33,508 bases of DNA, taken from DASZIT01 sp036489495 (GTDB lineage: Bacteria; Actinomycetota; Acidimicrobiia; Acidimicrobiales; RAAP-2). Location of the stretch: assembly GCA_036489495.1 (NCBI GenBank), contig DASXFR010000112.1, positions 1 through 33,508 on the forward strand. The letters are read 5' to 3'. Position numbers and translations under genes: made by a program. Under the pieces are notes generated by a model. The model had not been told where the DNA came from. It made no database searches and saw nothing but the letters and a program-made list of their open reading frames with translations. Positions 8,548 to 15,146 of the stretch are shown piece after piece; the stretch's first letter is position 1; every line of letters begins with the position of its first letter.

Positions 8548-8840
8548 TACTTGACCACCTTGGCCAGCACATCCCGGCTCGAGAGGATCAACAGGTCCTC
8601 GCCATCCGAGCTGATCTCCGTGCCGCCGTACTTGGAATAGACGACGGTGTCCCCCACGACCAGATCCAGGGGGATCAGGTCACCGGAGGCTTCGGCCCGC
8701 CGGCCGGGGCCGACGGCGAGGACTTCGCCCTGCTGGGGCTTTTCTTTGGCGGTATCGGGTATCACCAGGCCGGACGCCGTGGTTTCTTCTGATTCACCGG
8801 GACGGACGACGATGCGGTCGTCGAGGGGCTGCAGACTCAT
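8547..8840 (-). CDS. groES: Co-chaperonin GroES (Hsp10)
   Basis: GroES forms the heptameric lid of the GroEL folding chamber. The product has 97 residues, with LQPLDDRIVVRPGESEETTASG at the N-terminus (in its parts), a mobile loop (SEETTASGLVIPDTAKEKPQ), the GEVLAVGPG strand and GDTVVYSKYGGTEI. The ATG at 8840 has a perfect AGGAGG ribosome-binding site nine bases upstream. It is the first gene of the groES-groEL unit, and a CIRCE element lies 26 bases upstream of the start, so HrcA repression is expected. tsaD lies upstream on the same strand, 125 bases away. Confidence 0.98.
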   Translation of the reverse strand: MSLQPLDDRIVVRPGESEETTASGLVIPDTAKEKPQQGEVLAVGPGRRAEASGDLIPLDLVVGDTVVYSKYGGTEISSDGEDLLILSSRDVLAKVVK

Positions 8841-8865
8841 GTGATCGGGCCTCCTGTGGCACGTA

Positions 8866-8892
8866 TTAGCACTCTAGGGTTGCGAGTGCCAA
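8866..8892 (-). promoter_or_regulatory. CIRCE element (HrcA operator) controlling groES-groEL
   Basis: TTAGCACTC at 8866-8874 and GAGTGCCAA at 8884-8892 are separated by nine bases. The CIRCE consensus is TTAGCACTC-N9-GAGTGCTAA, so there is one mismatch in the second arm. On the transcribed strand, a TTGGCA at the outer edge of the element could serve as -35 and a GCTAAT 16 bases further as -10, so HrcA binding would cover the promoter. hrcA itself is not in this window. Confidence 0.93.
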
Positions 8893-8965
8893 CATAGCGA
8901 CCCGACCGCCGGGAGGCAACACGATCGGCGGATTTGACGTCTACCAGGGAGGACGCCGCGGCGGT

Positions 8966-9997
8966 TCAGGCGGCCGGCACCAACCGGAGGTTGGGGTCGG
9001 CCCCCAGGGTCAGCGGAGATGGCCCCACATTCCCCAACCGCCACCACCCGGCCGCCGCCACCATGGCGGCATTGTCGGTGCAGAGGGCCCGGGTGGGGAG
9101 AAATGCCCCGATCCCGTCCTCCTCGCACGCCTCCTCGACCCGCAAACGCAGGAGTGAATTAGCCGCCACCCCTCCGGCCAGGCACAACGCCTTGGCTCCG
9201 ACATCCCGGGCCGCCCGCCGGGCCTTGGCCACCAGCACGTCCACCACCGCCTGCCGGAAGGAGGCGGCCACGTCGGCGGTGCCGGCATCCGGATGTTTCC
9301 GCACCATGTTCACCACCGACGTCTTCAATCCGCTGAAGGAGAAGTCGTAGCCGTCGTCCAGAAACGCCCGGGGGAAGGCGAAGGCCGACGGGTCCCCCGC
9401 ATCGGCGATGGCGTCGATGGCCGGTCCCCCCGGGTAGCCGAGGCCGAGGAACCGGGCCACCTTGTCGAATGCCTCCCCGGCGGCGTCGTCGACGGTGCCC
9501 CCCAGCAACCGGTACCGCCCGGGGGCGGACACCTCGACCAGGAGGGTGTGACCGCCGGAGACCAGCAGCACCACCAGGGGCCATCCGAGATCAGGCTGCT
9601 CGAGGAGGGAGGCGAACAGGTGGGCTTCGAGATGGTTGACGCCGACGAAGGGAACCTCCCAGGCCAGGGCCAGCGCCTTGGCTTCGGCCACCCCCACCAG
9701 CAACGAACCGATCAGGCCGGGTCCGTAGGTGACGGCGATGGCGTCGATGCCGGTCCCCGAGGTGTCGCTGCCGGCGGCATCCAGGGCGTCGGCCAGCACC
9801 GGGGTCAGCAGTTCGACGTGGGCCCGGCCGGCCAGCTCCGGCACCACTCCCCCGTAGCGGGCGTGCAGGTCGATCTGGCTGCTCACCACCGACGACACGA
9901 TGTGGGCGCCGCCGTCGACCACCGCCGCCGCCGTCTCGTCGCACGAGGTCTCGATGCCCAGCACCCGGTGGATCCCCGGGATCGGGTCGGTGGTCAT
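8966..9997 (-). CDS. tsaD: tRNA N6-adenosine threonylcarbamoyltransferase TsaD
   Basis: TsaD (Kae1/Gcp) transfers the threonylcarbamoyl group from TC-AMP to A37 of ANN-decoding tRNAs, working with TsaB and TsaE. The product has 343 residues. Motifs are LGIETSCDETAAAVVDGG at the N-terminus, YGGVVPELAGRAHVE, the metal-binding NHLEAH, LVSGGHTLLV, FSGLKTSVV and the C-terminal LAGGVAANSLLR with LCTDNAAMVA. The start chosen is ATG at 9997; a TTG lies immediately before it. No strong ribosome-binding site is seen, as is usual for a gene inside an operon. It follows rimI by 30 bases. The cluster tsaE-tsaB-rimI-tsaD carries three proteins of the t6A machinery; tsaC is elsewhere. Confidence 0.96.
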   Translation of the reverse strand: MTTDPIPGIHRVLGIETSCDETAAAVVDGGAHIVSSVVSSQIDLHARYGGVVPELAGRAHVELLTPVLADALDAAGSDTSGTGIDAIAVTYGPGLIGSLLVGVAEAKALALAWEVPFVGVNHLEAHLFASLLEQPDLGWPLVVLLVSGGHTLLVEVSAPGRYRLLGGTVDDAAGEAFDKVARFLGLGYPGGPAIDAIADAGDPSAFAFPRAFLDDGYDFSFSGLKTSVVNMVRKHPDAGTADVAASFRQAVVDVLVAKARRAARDVGAKALCLAGGVAANSLLRLRVEEACEEDGIGAFLPTRALCTDNAAMVAAAGWWRLGNVGPSPLTLGADPNLRLVPAA

Positions 9998-10027
9998 CAA
10001 GCGAGGATAGCGATCGGAAGCGAGCGA

Positions 10028-10576
10028 TCAGCGCCGGGAGGTCAGGGCCAGGTCCTCGGGGAGGGACGCCTCGATGGCGTCGAGCCGGCGGGCGTAGGTC
10101 TCCGAGTCGATGTCCCGCACCCACATGACCAGGGCGTCATCCCCGGTCTCGGGGTAGTAGTTCGGACGCACCCCGACCGGCGCCATCCCGAACTGACGGT
10201 AGAGGCCGAGGGCCGGCTCGTTGCCCACCCGGACCTCCAGGGTCAGGTGTCGGGACCCGAGCTCGAGGGCGACCCGGGTCATGTCCAGGAGGATCAGGCG
10301 GCCGAGGCCGCGGCGTTGCCATTTGGGGTCCACCGCGATGTTATTCACATGGGCCTCGTCATCGATCAGCATCAGGCCGGCGAACCCGACGATCTCCGTA
10401 CCGATCCAGGCCGCCCGGTAGGCCCGGGACTTCCGTTGGGCCAACTCCTCCACGAACAGCCGGTGGGTCCAAGGCTGGGGGAACACTTCGGTTTCGATCC
10501 GGAGGACACCGCGGAGATCCTTGTTCCGCATCGGTGCCATCACCACCTGGTGGCGGGCCGGCGGGTCAGCGCTCAC
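10028..10576 (-). CDS. rimI: Ribosomal-protein-alanine N-acetyltransferase RimI (GNAT)
   Basis: This is a GNAT-fold N-terminal acetyltransferase of the RimI type, 182 residues from GTG 10576. Visible are MRNKDLRGVLRIE, the substrate-site FPQPW motif, VNNIAVDPKWQRRGLGRLIL with the acetyl-CoA loop QRRGLG, and LEVRVGNEPALGLYRQFGM with NYYPETGDDALVMW, all typical of RimI. In well-studied bacteria RimI acetylates the N-terminal alanine of ribosomal protein S18. A later ATG at 10540 (MAPMRNKDL) preceded by AGGTGG is an equally good start and gives a more usual N-terminus. The GTG start overlaps tsaB by 11 bases. Its place between tsaB and tsaD is widely conserved. Confidence 0.92.
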   Translation of the reverse strand: MSADPPARHQVVMAPMRNKDLRGVLRIETEVFPQPWTHRLFVEELAQRKSRAYRAAWIGTEIVGFAGLMLIDDEAHVNNIAVDPKWQRRGLGRLILLDMTRVALELGSRHLTLEVRVGNEPALGLYRQFGMAPVGVRPNYYPETGDDALVMWVRDIDSETYARRLDAIEASLPEDLALTSRR

Positions 10577-11351
10577 GGGCTCGGCCGGGTGTCCCGGTGG
10601 GCGGGTTCCGCTGTTCCCAGTTGATCCGGGCGTCGGCCTCTCGCCGGTAGTCGGGAACCACCTCGGCGGGAAGGGCGAGTTCGGCGCCGGCGTCCAGACG
10701 GTGCCGGGCCAACCGGGCCAGGGTCAGCGGTGACGGGGAAGACACCCGCTCGACCAGATCGAGATCGCCGGACCGGGCATCGGCCAAAAGATGGCGGTAC
10801 CGGACCGCGCCGTCGCCCACCACCAGCACCCGGTCGCCGGGTTTTGGGTCCAGCTCCATCAGGCTCCGGATCAGGGCGTCGGGGGTGACCAGCTGGGGTG
10901 GCGACTGCCGGGACGGGGCGGGGTCCACCACCTGGCCGGGGGCGGAGGCGGCGAAACGGTACCGGGAAGTGAACACCTCCCCCCGCCGGGCGTCGACCGC
11001 CACCACCACGGTGCACGCCTGGTCGGATCCCGTCTCGGCCATGGCGCCGGCGGCGAGGATGTCGAGGCTGCTGACTGCCAGGACCCCGATGCCCAACCCC
11101 TGGGCCAGGGCCTTGGCGGTGGCGACGCCGACCCGCAGGCCGGTGAACAGGCCGGGGCCGACGTCGACGGCAATCGCCTCGACGTCCCGGACGGTGAGCC
11201 CGGAGAGGGCGCAGACCTCCTCGATGGCCGGGGCCAGCGACTCGGCGTGCATCCGACCTTCCTGGTGGCTGCGCTCGGCGGCCGCACCGCTGTCCGCCAG
11301 CAGCGCCGTCCCAACCAGGCTGGTGGCCGACTCGATGGCCAGGAGGTTCAC
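10566..11351 (-). CDS. tsaB: t6A biosynthesis protein TsaB
   Basis: TsaB is the non-catalytic ASKHA-fold partner that forms a heterodimer with TsaD. The product has 261 residues from GTG 11351, beginning VNLLAIESATSLVGTALL. Family motifs are HAESLAPAIEEV, DVEAIAVDVGPGLFTGLRVG and ATAKALAQGLGIGVLAVSSLD, while the strict metal ligands of TsaD are absent, as expected. The start overlaps the tsaE stop as GTGA. The C-terminal third (after about residue 130) is variable and Pro/Arg-rich, as in other actinobacterial TsaB. Confidence 0.94.
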   Translation of the reverse strand: MNLLAIESATSLVGTALLADSGAAAERSHQEGRMHAESLAPAIEEVCALSGLTVRDVEAIAVDVGPGLFTGLRVGVATAKALAQGLGIGVLAVSSLDILAAGAMAETGSDQACTVVVAVDARRGEVFTSRYRFAASAPGQVVDPAPSRQSPPQLVTPDALIRSLMELDPKPGDRVLVVGDGAVRYRHLLADARSGDLDLVERVSSPSPLTLARLARHRLDAGAELALPAEVVPDYRREADARINWEQRNPPTGTPGRARER

Positions 11352-11872
11352 CCGGCCACCGCCCAGGGTTCGACCACCTCGGACAGGCGTTCCCAGCGAT
11401 CGGCCCACCTCGGGCCGGACCCGACAATGGTCACCGTCCGGCGATCGTCGGGGTCGCCGGGCCCGGTGTCGAGGCGGAGGGACAGCGACCCGGGGCCGAG
11501 GACCGGCTCGGCCATGTCCCCCCACTCGACCAGGGCGACCGCCCCGTCCTCGACCAGCTCTCCGAGTCCGAGGTCGGCGATCTCGGCCAGATGATCGAGC
11601 CGGTAGACATCGGCGTGCAGGAGGGTCCTCAACCCGTCGCCACCGTCACCCACCCGGTAGTGCCGGACCAGCGCGAAGGTCGGGCTGGTGATCGGCTCGC
11701 TCACCCCCAGGCCCCGGCCGAAGCCCTGGGCGAAGGTGGTCTTGCCGCTCCCGAGGTCCCCGGCCAGCAGCAGCACGTCGCCGGGCTCGCAGAGCCGGGC
11801 AATGGTCGCGGCCAACCTCCGGGTCTCCTCCGGGCCGGTGGTGGTCGCCACGATGGCCTCGGGCTGGCTCAA
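11348..11872 (-). CDS. tsaE: t6A biosynthesis ATPase TsaE
   Basis: TsaE is the P-loop ATPase that resets the TsaBD complex in t6A synthesis. It reads LSQPEAIVATTTGPEETRRL (residues 1-20), then GDVLLLAGDLGSGKTTFAQG with Walker A at 38-45, followed by SPTFALVRHY, LLHADVYRLDHL and VEWGDMAEP, all family signatures. Length is about 174 residues. I chose TTG 11872, which overlaps the udg stop as TTGA, matching two other junctions in this window. A GTG at 11851 with GAGG five bases upstream is a real alternative and would drop seven residues. A C-terminal extension with two Trp residues follows the core. Confidence 0.9.
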   Translation of the reverse strand: MSQPEAIVATTTGPEETRRLAATIARLCEPGDVLLLAGDLGSGKTTFAQGFGRGLGVSEPITSPTFALVRHYRVGDGGDGLRTLLHADVYRLDHLAEIADLGLGELVEDGAVALVEWGDMAEPVLGPGSLSLRLDTGPGDPDDRRTVTIVGSGPRWADRWERLSEVVEPWAVAG

Positions 11873-12438
11873 GCCGACCAACCCAGCAGCTGCTTGGCCC
11901 GGATCAGGTCGGACCGCATCTGGGCCACCACTGCCCCGCCCGACCGGAGCGCGGCGGCCGGGTGGTAGGTCGGCACCAGATGGGACTGGCCGAACGGGTA
12001 CGCCTGGCCGCGCATCTGGGTGATGCCCGTGTCGGTCTCCAGCAGCAGCTTGGTGGCGAAGTTGCCGAGGGTCACCACCACCACCGGTTTGATCAGCTCG
12101 AGCTGGGCGACCAGATACGGCCGGCAGGCGGCGATCTCCTCGGGCCTCGGATCCCGGTTGTCCGGTGGCCGGCATTTGACCACGTTGGCGATGTAGCAGC
12201 GGCTCCGGTCGATGCCCAGTTCTTCGGCCATCAGCCGGTCGAGGAGCTTGCCCGACCGCCCGACGAACGGCTCGCCCTGGAGGTCCTCGTCCCGCCCGGG
12301 GGCTTCTCCGACGAACAGGAGGTCGGCGTCGGGGTTGCCCACCCCGAACACCACCTGGGTGCGGTGGGCGGACAGTGCACACTTGGTGCACCCGGCCGCC
12401 TCCCCGGCGAGATGGGCCAGATCGGTCGTCACCGGCAC
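11869..12438 (-). CDS. Family 4 uracil-DNA glycosylase (Fe-S)
   Basis: This enzyme removes uracil from DNA in base excision repair. Diagnostic for family 4 are the GEAPGRDED motif (about residues 44-52), FVGRSGKLLDRL, YIANVVKCRPPDNRDP and the C-terminal YHPAAALR. Four cysteines (17, 20, 89, 105) are spaced as the 4Fe-4S cluster ligands of UDGa enzymes. Length is 189 residues from GTG 12438; a second GTG two codons later is also possible, and a longer reading adds a non-conserved Arg-rich stretch. TACCAT, a -10-like hexamer, ends seven bases before the start with no ribosome-binding site, which would fit a leaderless transcript. It heads the tsaE-tsaB-rimI-tsaD run. Confidence 0.93.
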   Translation of the reverse strand: MPVTTDLAHLAGEAAGCTKCALSAHRTQVVFGVGNPDADLLFVGEAPGRDEDLQGEPFVGRSGKLLDRLMAEELGIDRSRCYIANVVKCRPPDNRDPRPEEIAACRPYLVAQLELIKPVVVVTLGNFATKLLLETDTGITQMRGQAYPFGQSHLVPTYHPAAALRSGGAVVAQMRSDLIRAKQLLGWSA

Positions 12439-12515
12439 GGTGGCATGGTACCTGCCCGCTGACGTGGGCCGACTTGCGTTCGTCAACCGTTCCCCGACGC
12501 GGCAAACTGAGACCC

Positions 12516-13838
12516 GTGAGCGACGGGATCCAGCCATCCAGCGACGATGGACACCTTCCCGACCCGCCCCGGCAACCCATCCAACGGGCGGCAGACGCTG
12601 ACCGCGATCGGACGGTGACCCTCTTGCGGGAGCACGTGGTCGTCGGCCGGCTGACCCTCGACGAGTTCTCCGATCGGGTGGGAAGCGCGCTGGCGGCTCG
12701 TACCCGTGGCGAGCTCGAGGCGCTGGTCGCCGACCTCCCCGTCCGACCCGAACCCGAGCCGGAAGCCACCCGTCGCCACGTCCGCCGGTGGATCGTGGCC
12801 GTCATGAGCGGCGCCAAGGCCAAGGGCCGGTGGCGGGTCGGCGAGCACACCACCGCCATCGCCGTCATGGGGGGTTGCGTGCTCGACCTCCGGCAGGCCG
12901 AGATCTACGGCTCCGAAGCGGTGATCAACGCCTTTGCCATCATGGGCGGCATCGACATCATCGTGCCCGAGGGCATCGATGTGGAACTGGCCGGGTTCGC
13001 GATCATGGGCGGCCGGAACATGAGAATCCGGGATGTCCCCATCATCCCCGGGTCGCCCCGGATCATCATCCGAGCCTTCCCGATCATGGGCGGGGTGGAG
13101 ATAAAGAGCCGGCCGCCCACCCGCGGGCGGCGGGACCGTGACGGACGGCCGCTGGAGGGAGGCTCGAAGCCGCCGTCGCTGGACCCGGGTCAGGATCATG
13201 GCGCCCATCAGTTCGATCCTTACCCCGACCACCGCGACCGGCATGCCGACCGCCAGGGATGGAGGGACGATCGTCGCGCCCCGGGGGCGGCGCCCCCGGA
13301 TCCCCGGCCGGAATCCGTCGACAGCCGCGATGGCACTGTCACCATTCTGTTCACCGACATCGTGGACTATTCGGGAATCACCGAGCGTCTCGGGGACCGG
13401 TCGGCCCAGGCCCTGATCACCGAGCACCACCGGATCGTGCGCTCCCTCCTGACCGGTCACGGCGGTCGGGAGGTGAAGGTGCAGGGCGACGGGTTCATGG
13501 TGGCGTTCGGGGGGGTGGCCCGGGCGCTTCGGTGCGCCGTCGCCATGCAGCGCTCGTTTCGCGAGCACACCCTGGTCCACCCCGATCAGCCGATCCGGGT
13601 CCACATCGGGCTCCACACCGGCGAGGCCATGGAGGTCGACGACGACTACTTCGGCCACACGGTGATTGTCGCCAGCCGCATCGCCGGTATCGCGGTCCCC
13701 GACGAGATCCTGGTGTCATCGCTGTCCGCCCAGCTGGTGGCCGGCACCGGGGAGTTCCATTTCGGCGACCCGCGGGAAGTGGCGCTCAAGGGGATGAGCC
13801 GCCCCCAGACGGTCGCCCCGCTGGTCTGGGCCAACTGA
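12516..13838 (+). CDS. DUF1707 / LiaF-like / class III nucleotidyl cyclase fusion protein
   Basis: The product has 440 residues from GTG 12516, with three parts. Residues 24-75 are a DUF1707 domain (ADADRDRTVTLLREH, GRLTLDEFSDRVGSALAART, LEALVADLP). Residues about 98-197 are a LiaF-like beta-rich domain with the repeated core AVMGG, AIMGG, AIMGG, PIMGG and IDIIVPEGIDVELAG. A disordered linker (198-272) rich in Arg, Asp, His and Pro follows. Residues 273 to about 410 are a class III cyclase domain: FTDIVDYS with metal Asp281, KVQGDGFMVAFG with Lys321 and metal Asp325, Asp377 in DDDYFG, and Arg388 in ASRIA. Ile384 replaces the usual transition-state Asn. There is no membrane helix, so it is probably cytoplasmic. 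Making cAMP or cGMP is inferred and uncertain. No ribosome-binding site is visible and the start may be leaderless. Confidence 0.88.
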   Translation: MSDGIQPSSDDGHLPDPPRQPIQRAADADRDRTVTLLREHVVVGRLTLDEFSDRVGSALAARTRGELEALVADLPVRPEPEPEATRRHVRRWIVAVMSGAKAKGRWRVGEHTTAIAVMGGCVLDLRQAEIYGSEAVINAFAIMGGIDIIVPEGIDVELAGFAIMGGRNMRIRDVPIIPGSPRIIIRAFPIMGGVEIKSRPPTRGRRDRDGRPLEGGSKPPSLDPGQDHGAHQFDPYPDHRDRHADRQGWRDDRRAPGAAPPDPRPESVDSRDGTVTILFTDIVDYSGITERLGDRSAQALITEHHRIVRSLLTGHGGREVKVQGDGFMVAFGGVARALRCAVAMQRSFREHTLVHPDQPIRVHIGLHTGEAMEVDDDYFGHTVIVASRIAGIAVPDEILVSSLSAQLVAGTGEFHFGDPREVALKGMSRPQTVAPLVWAN

Positions 13839-13847
13839 CCCCGCGCC

Positions 13848-15002
13848 TCAGCTGGTCGGGGGCGCCATCCTCACCGATGTCCGCGGCGCCGGGGGCGGCC
13901 GGGTGATGGCCACCGGCGACGACGGGAGGTCCGCCCAGGTGGCGAGGTAGGGGCCGGTGGACCCGAACCCGAGCCGGATCATCGCCACCGGCCGGGGCCG
14001 GCTGTCGACCTTGGGGGAGTCGGAGTGCCACGGGTTGTAGAGCAGCCAGGTACCGGTGGGGCCGTTGTAGACCGACTCCTCTCCCGGCCCCGTCCCCTGG
14101 GTGTTGGACGCCACCAGCGGGGTCGACGAGGTCTCGGTACAGGGCCCCGTCGGGCCGGTGCATCGGGCGGCCCCGATGGCGTAGTTGGCCGAGTTGAACC
14201 AATTGCCCGAATAGAACAGCCAGTAGGTGCCGGCCACTTTCACCATGTCCGGCGATTCGACGATGGTCCCCTGCCAGGCGAGGTCGGGTTGGAGGATGAC
14301 CGTCGGCGGGGCGGTGAAGGCCAGGCCGTCGGCGGTCAGCGGAGCCGACCAGAGCTTGGTCGGGGTGTTCGCCCCGCCGATGTTCTGGTCCGACTTCCAC
14401 AACAGCCAGTTGGATCCGTCGTCATCGGTGAACACCCGGGGATCGATGGAGCCGCCTTGGCTGACCTGGCAGATGTACGGATTGGCCAGGGCGGTGAACG
14501 GACCCCGGGGCGACGTTGCCGTGGCCGCCCCGATGCATTGCATGGTCGGGTCGGATCCCTTGACCAGGGCGGTGAAGTACAGCACGAACGTCGACCCGAA
14601 GCGGTGGAGATCCGGTCCCCAGGTGAAGCCCGGCGACGCCCATGATGGCAAGGTCGGCAGGGCATCGAACATCGGCCCCCATTGACCCACCGCCGGCCCC
14701 GACAGCACCGGGACGTTCATGACCGTCCCCGGGCCGCCGACATTGGAGATCAGGTAGTAGCGGCCCTGCCACACGGTGAGGAACGGGTCGGACACATCGT
14801 GGCCGAGGTCATAGATCTGGGCCGGCGCCGACGGGGTGGCGGTCACCGGTGGATCCACCGAGTCCGGTGAGCTGGTGACCGGAGCCTGGGTGCTGGGCGA
14901 CGCCGCCGGTTGGGCGGTCGCCGAGGTGCAGGCGCTGGCGACCAGGGCCAGCGCGACCACTCCCACCATCACGCCGGCGCGAGGTCCTCGGTGTGTGTGC
15001 AT
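13848..15002 (-). CDS. Lipoprotein with glycoside hydrolase family 43-like beta-propeller
   Basis: This is a 384-residue secreted protein. Residues 1-25 are a signal with basic start, hydrophobic VMVGVVALALVASA and Cys25, a lipobox-like site, then a Ser/Thr/Pro linker to about residue 62. The rest resembles a five-bladed GH43 or GH-F propeller: HDVSDPFLTVWQGRYYLIS (base Asp72), FTWGPDLHRFGSTFVLYFTA, GGSIDPRVFTDDDGSNWLLW (Asp187) and GTIVESPDMVKVAGTYWLFY (acid Glu249). Such enzymes act on arabinan or xylan side chains, but substrate cannot be read from sequence. The start ATG 15002 has GAGG ten bases upstream; a longer reading adds 16 residues before the signal. It is downstream of a GT39-like gene (144-base gap), and its end faces the cyclase gene's end nine bases away. 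Confidence 0.82.
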   Translation of the reverse strand: MHTHRGPRAGVMVGVVALALVASACTSATAQPAASPSTQAPVTSSPDSVDPPVTATPSAPAQIYDLGHDVSDPFLTVWQGRYYLISNVGGPGTVMNVPVLSGPAVGQWGPMFDALPTLPSWASPGFTWGPDLHRFGSTFVLYFTALVKGSDPTMQCIGAATATSPRGPFTALANPYICQVSQGGSIDPRVFTDDDGSNWLLWKSDQNIGGANTPTKLWSAPLTADGLAFTAPPTVILQPDLAWQGTIVESPDMVKVAGTYWLFYSGNWFNSANYAIGAARCTGPTGPCTETSSTPLVASNTQGTGPGEESVYNGPTGTWLLYNPWHSDSPKVDSRPRPVAMIRLGFGSTGPYLATWADLPSSPVAITRPPPAPRTSVRMAPPTS

Positions 15003-15146
15003 CAGCAATCGACCTCGTGGACGGGTGTTCTGGGCAGCCGGCGTCCCCACTGATTCCCCGGCGGGCGGCCGTCAGACTACCGGCTGGGGTCCGGGCCCAT
15101 ACGGCACCGCACTCCCGCATCCGACCGGTCCGGCATCGGACATCGG

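Noticed and set aside
6640..8640. 666-codon plus-strand open frame over groEL
   Set aside because: Exact antisense shadow of groEL with repetitive composition and no family motif.
13281..13297. GGGGGC/GCCCCC inverted repeat in the cyclase gene as a terminator
   Set aside because: It is inside the coding linker of an unbroken frame, and the GC content explains it.
12516..13838. Possible frameshift joining two genes in the cyclase fusion
   Set aside because: One continuous frame covers all three domains with normal codon-position bias and no internal stop; kept as one gene, with the doubt recorded in the finding.
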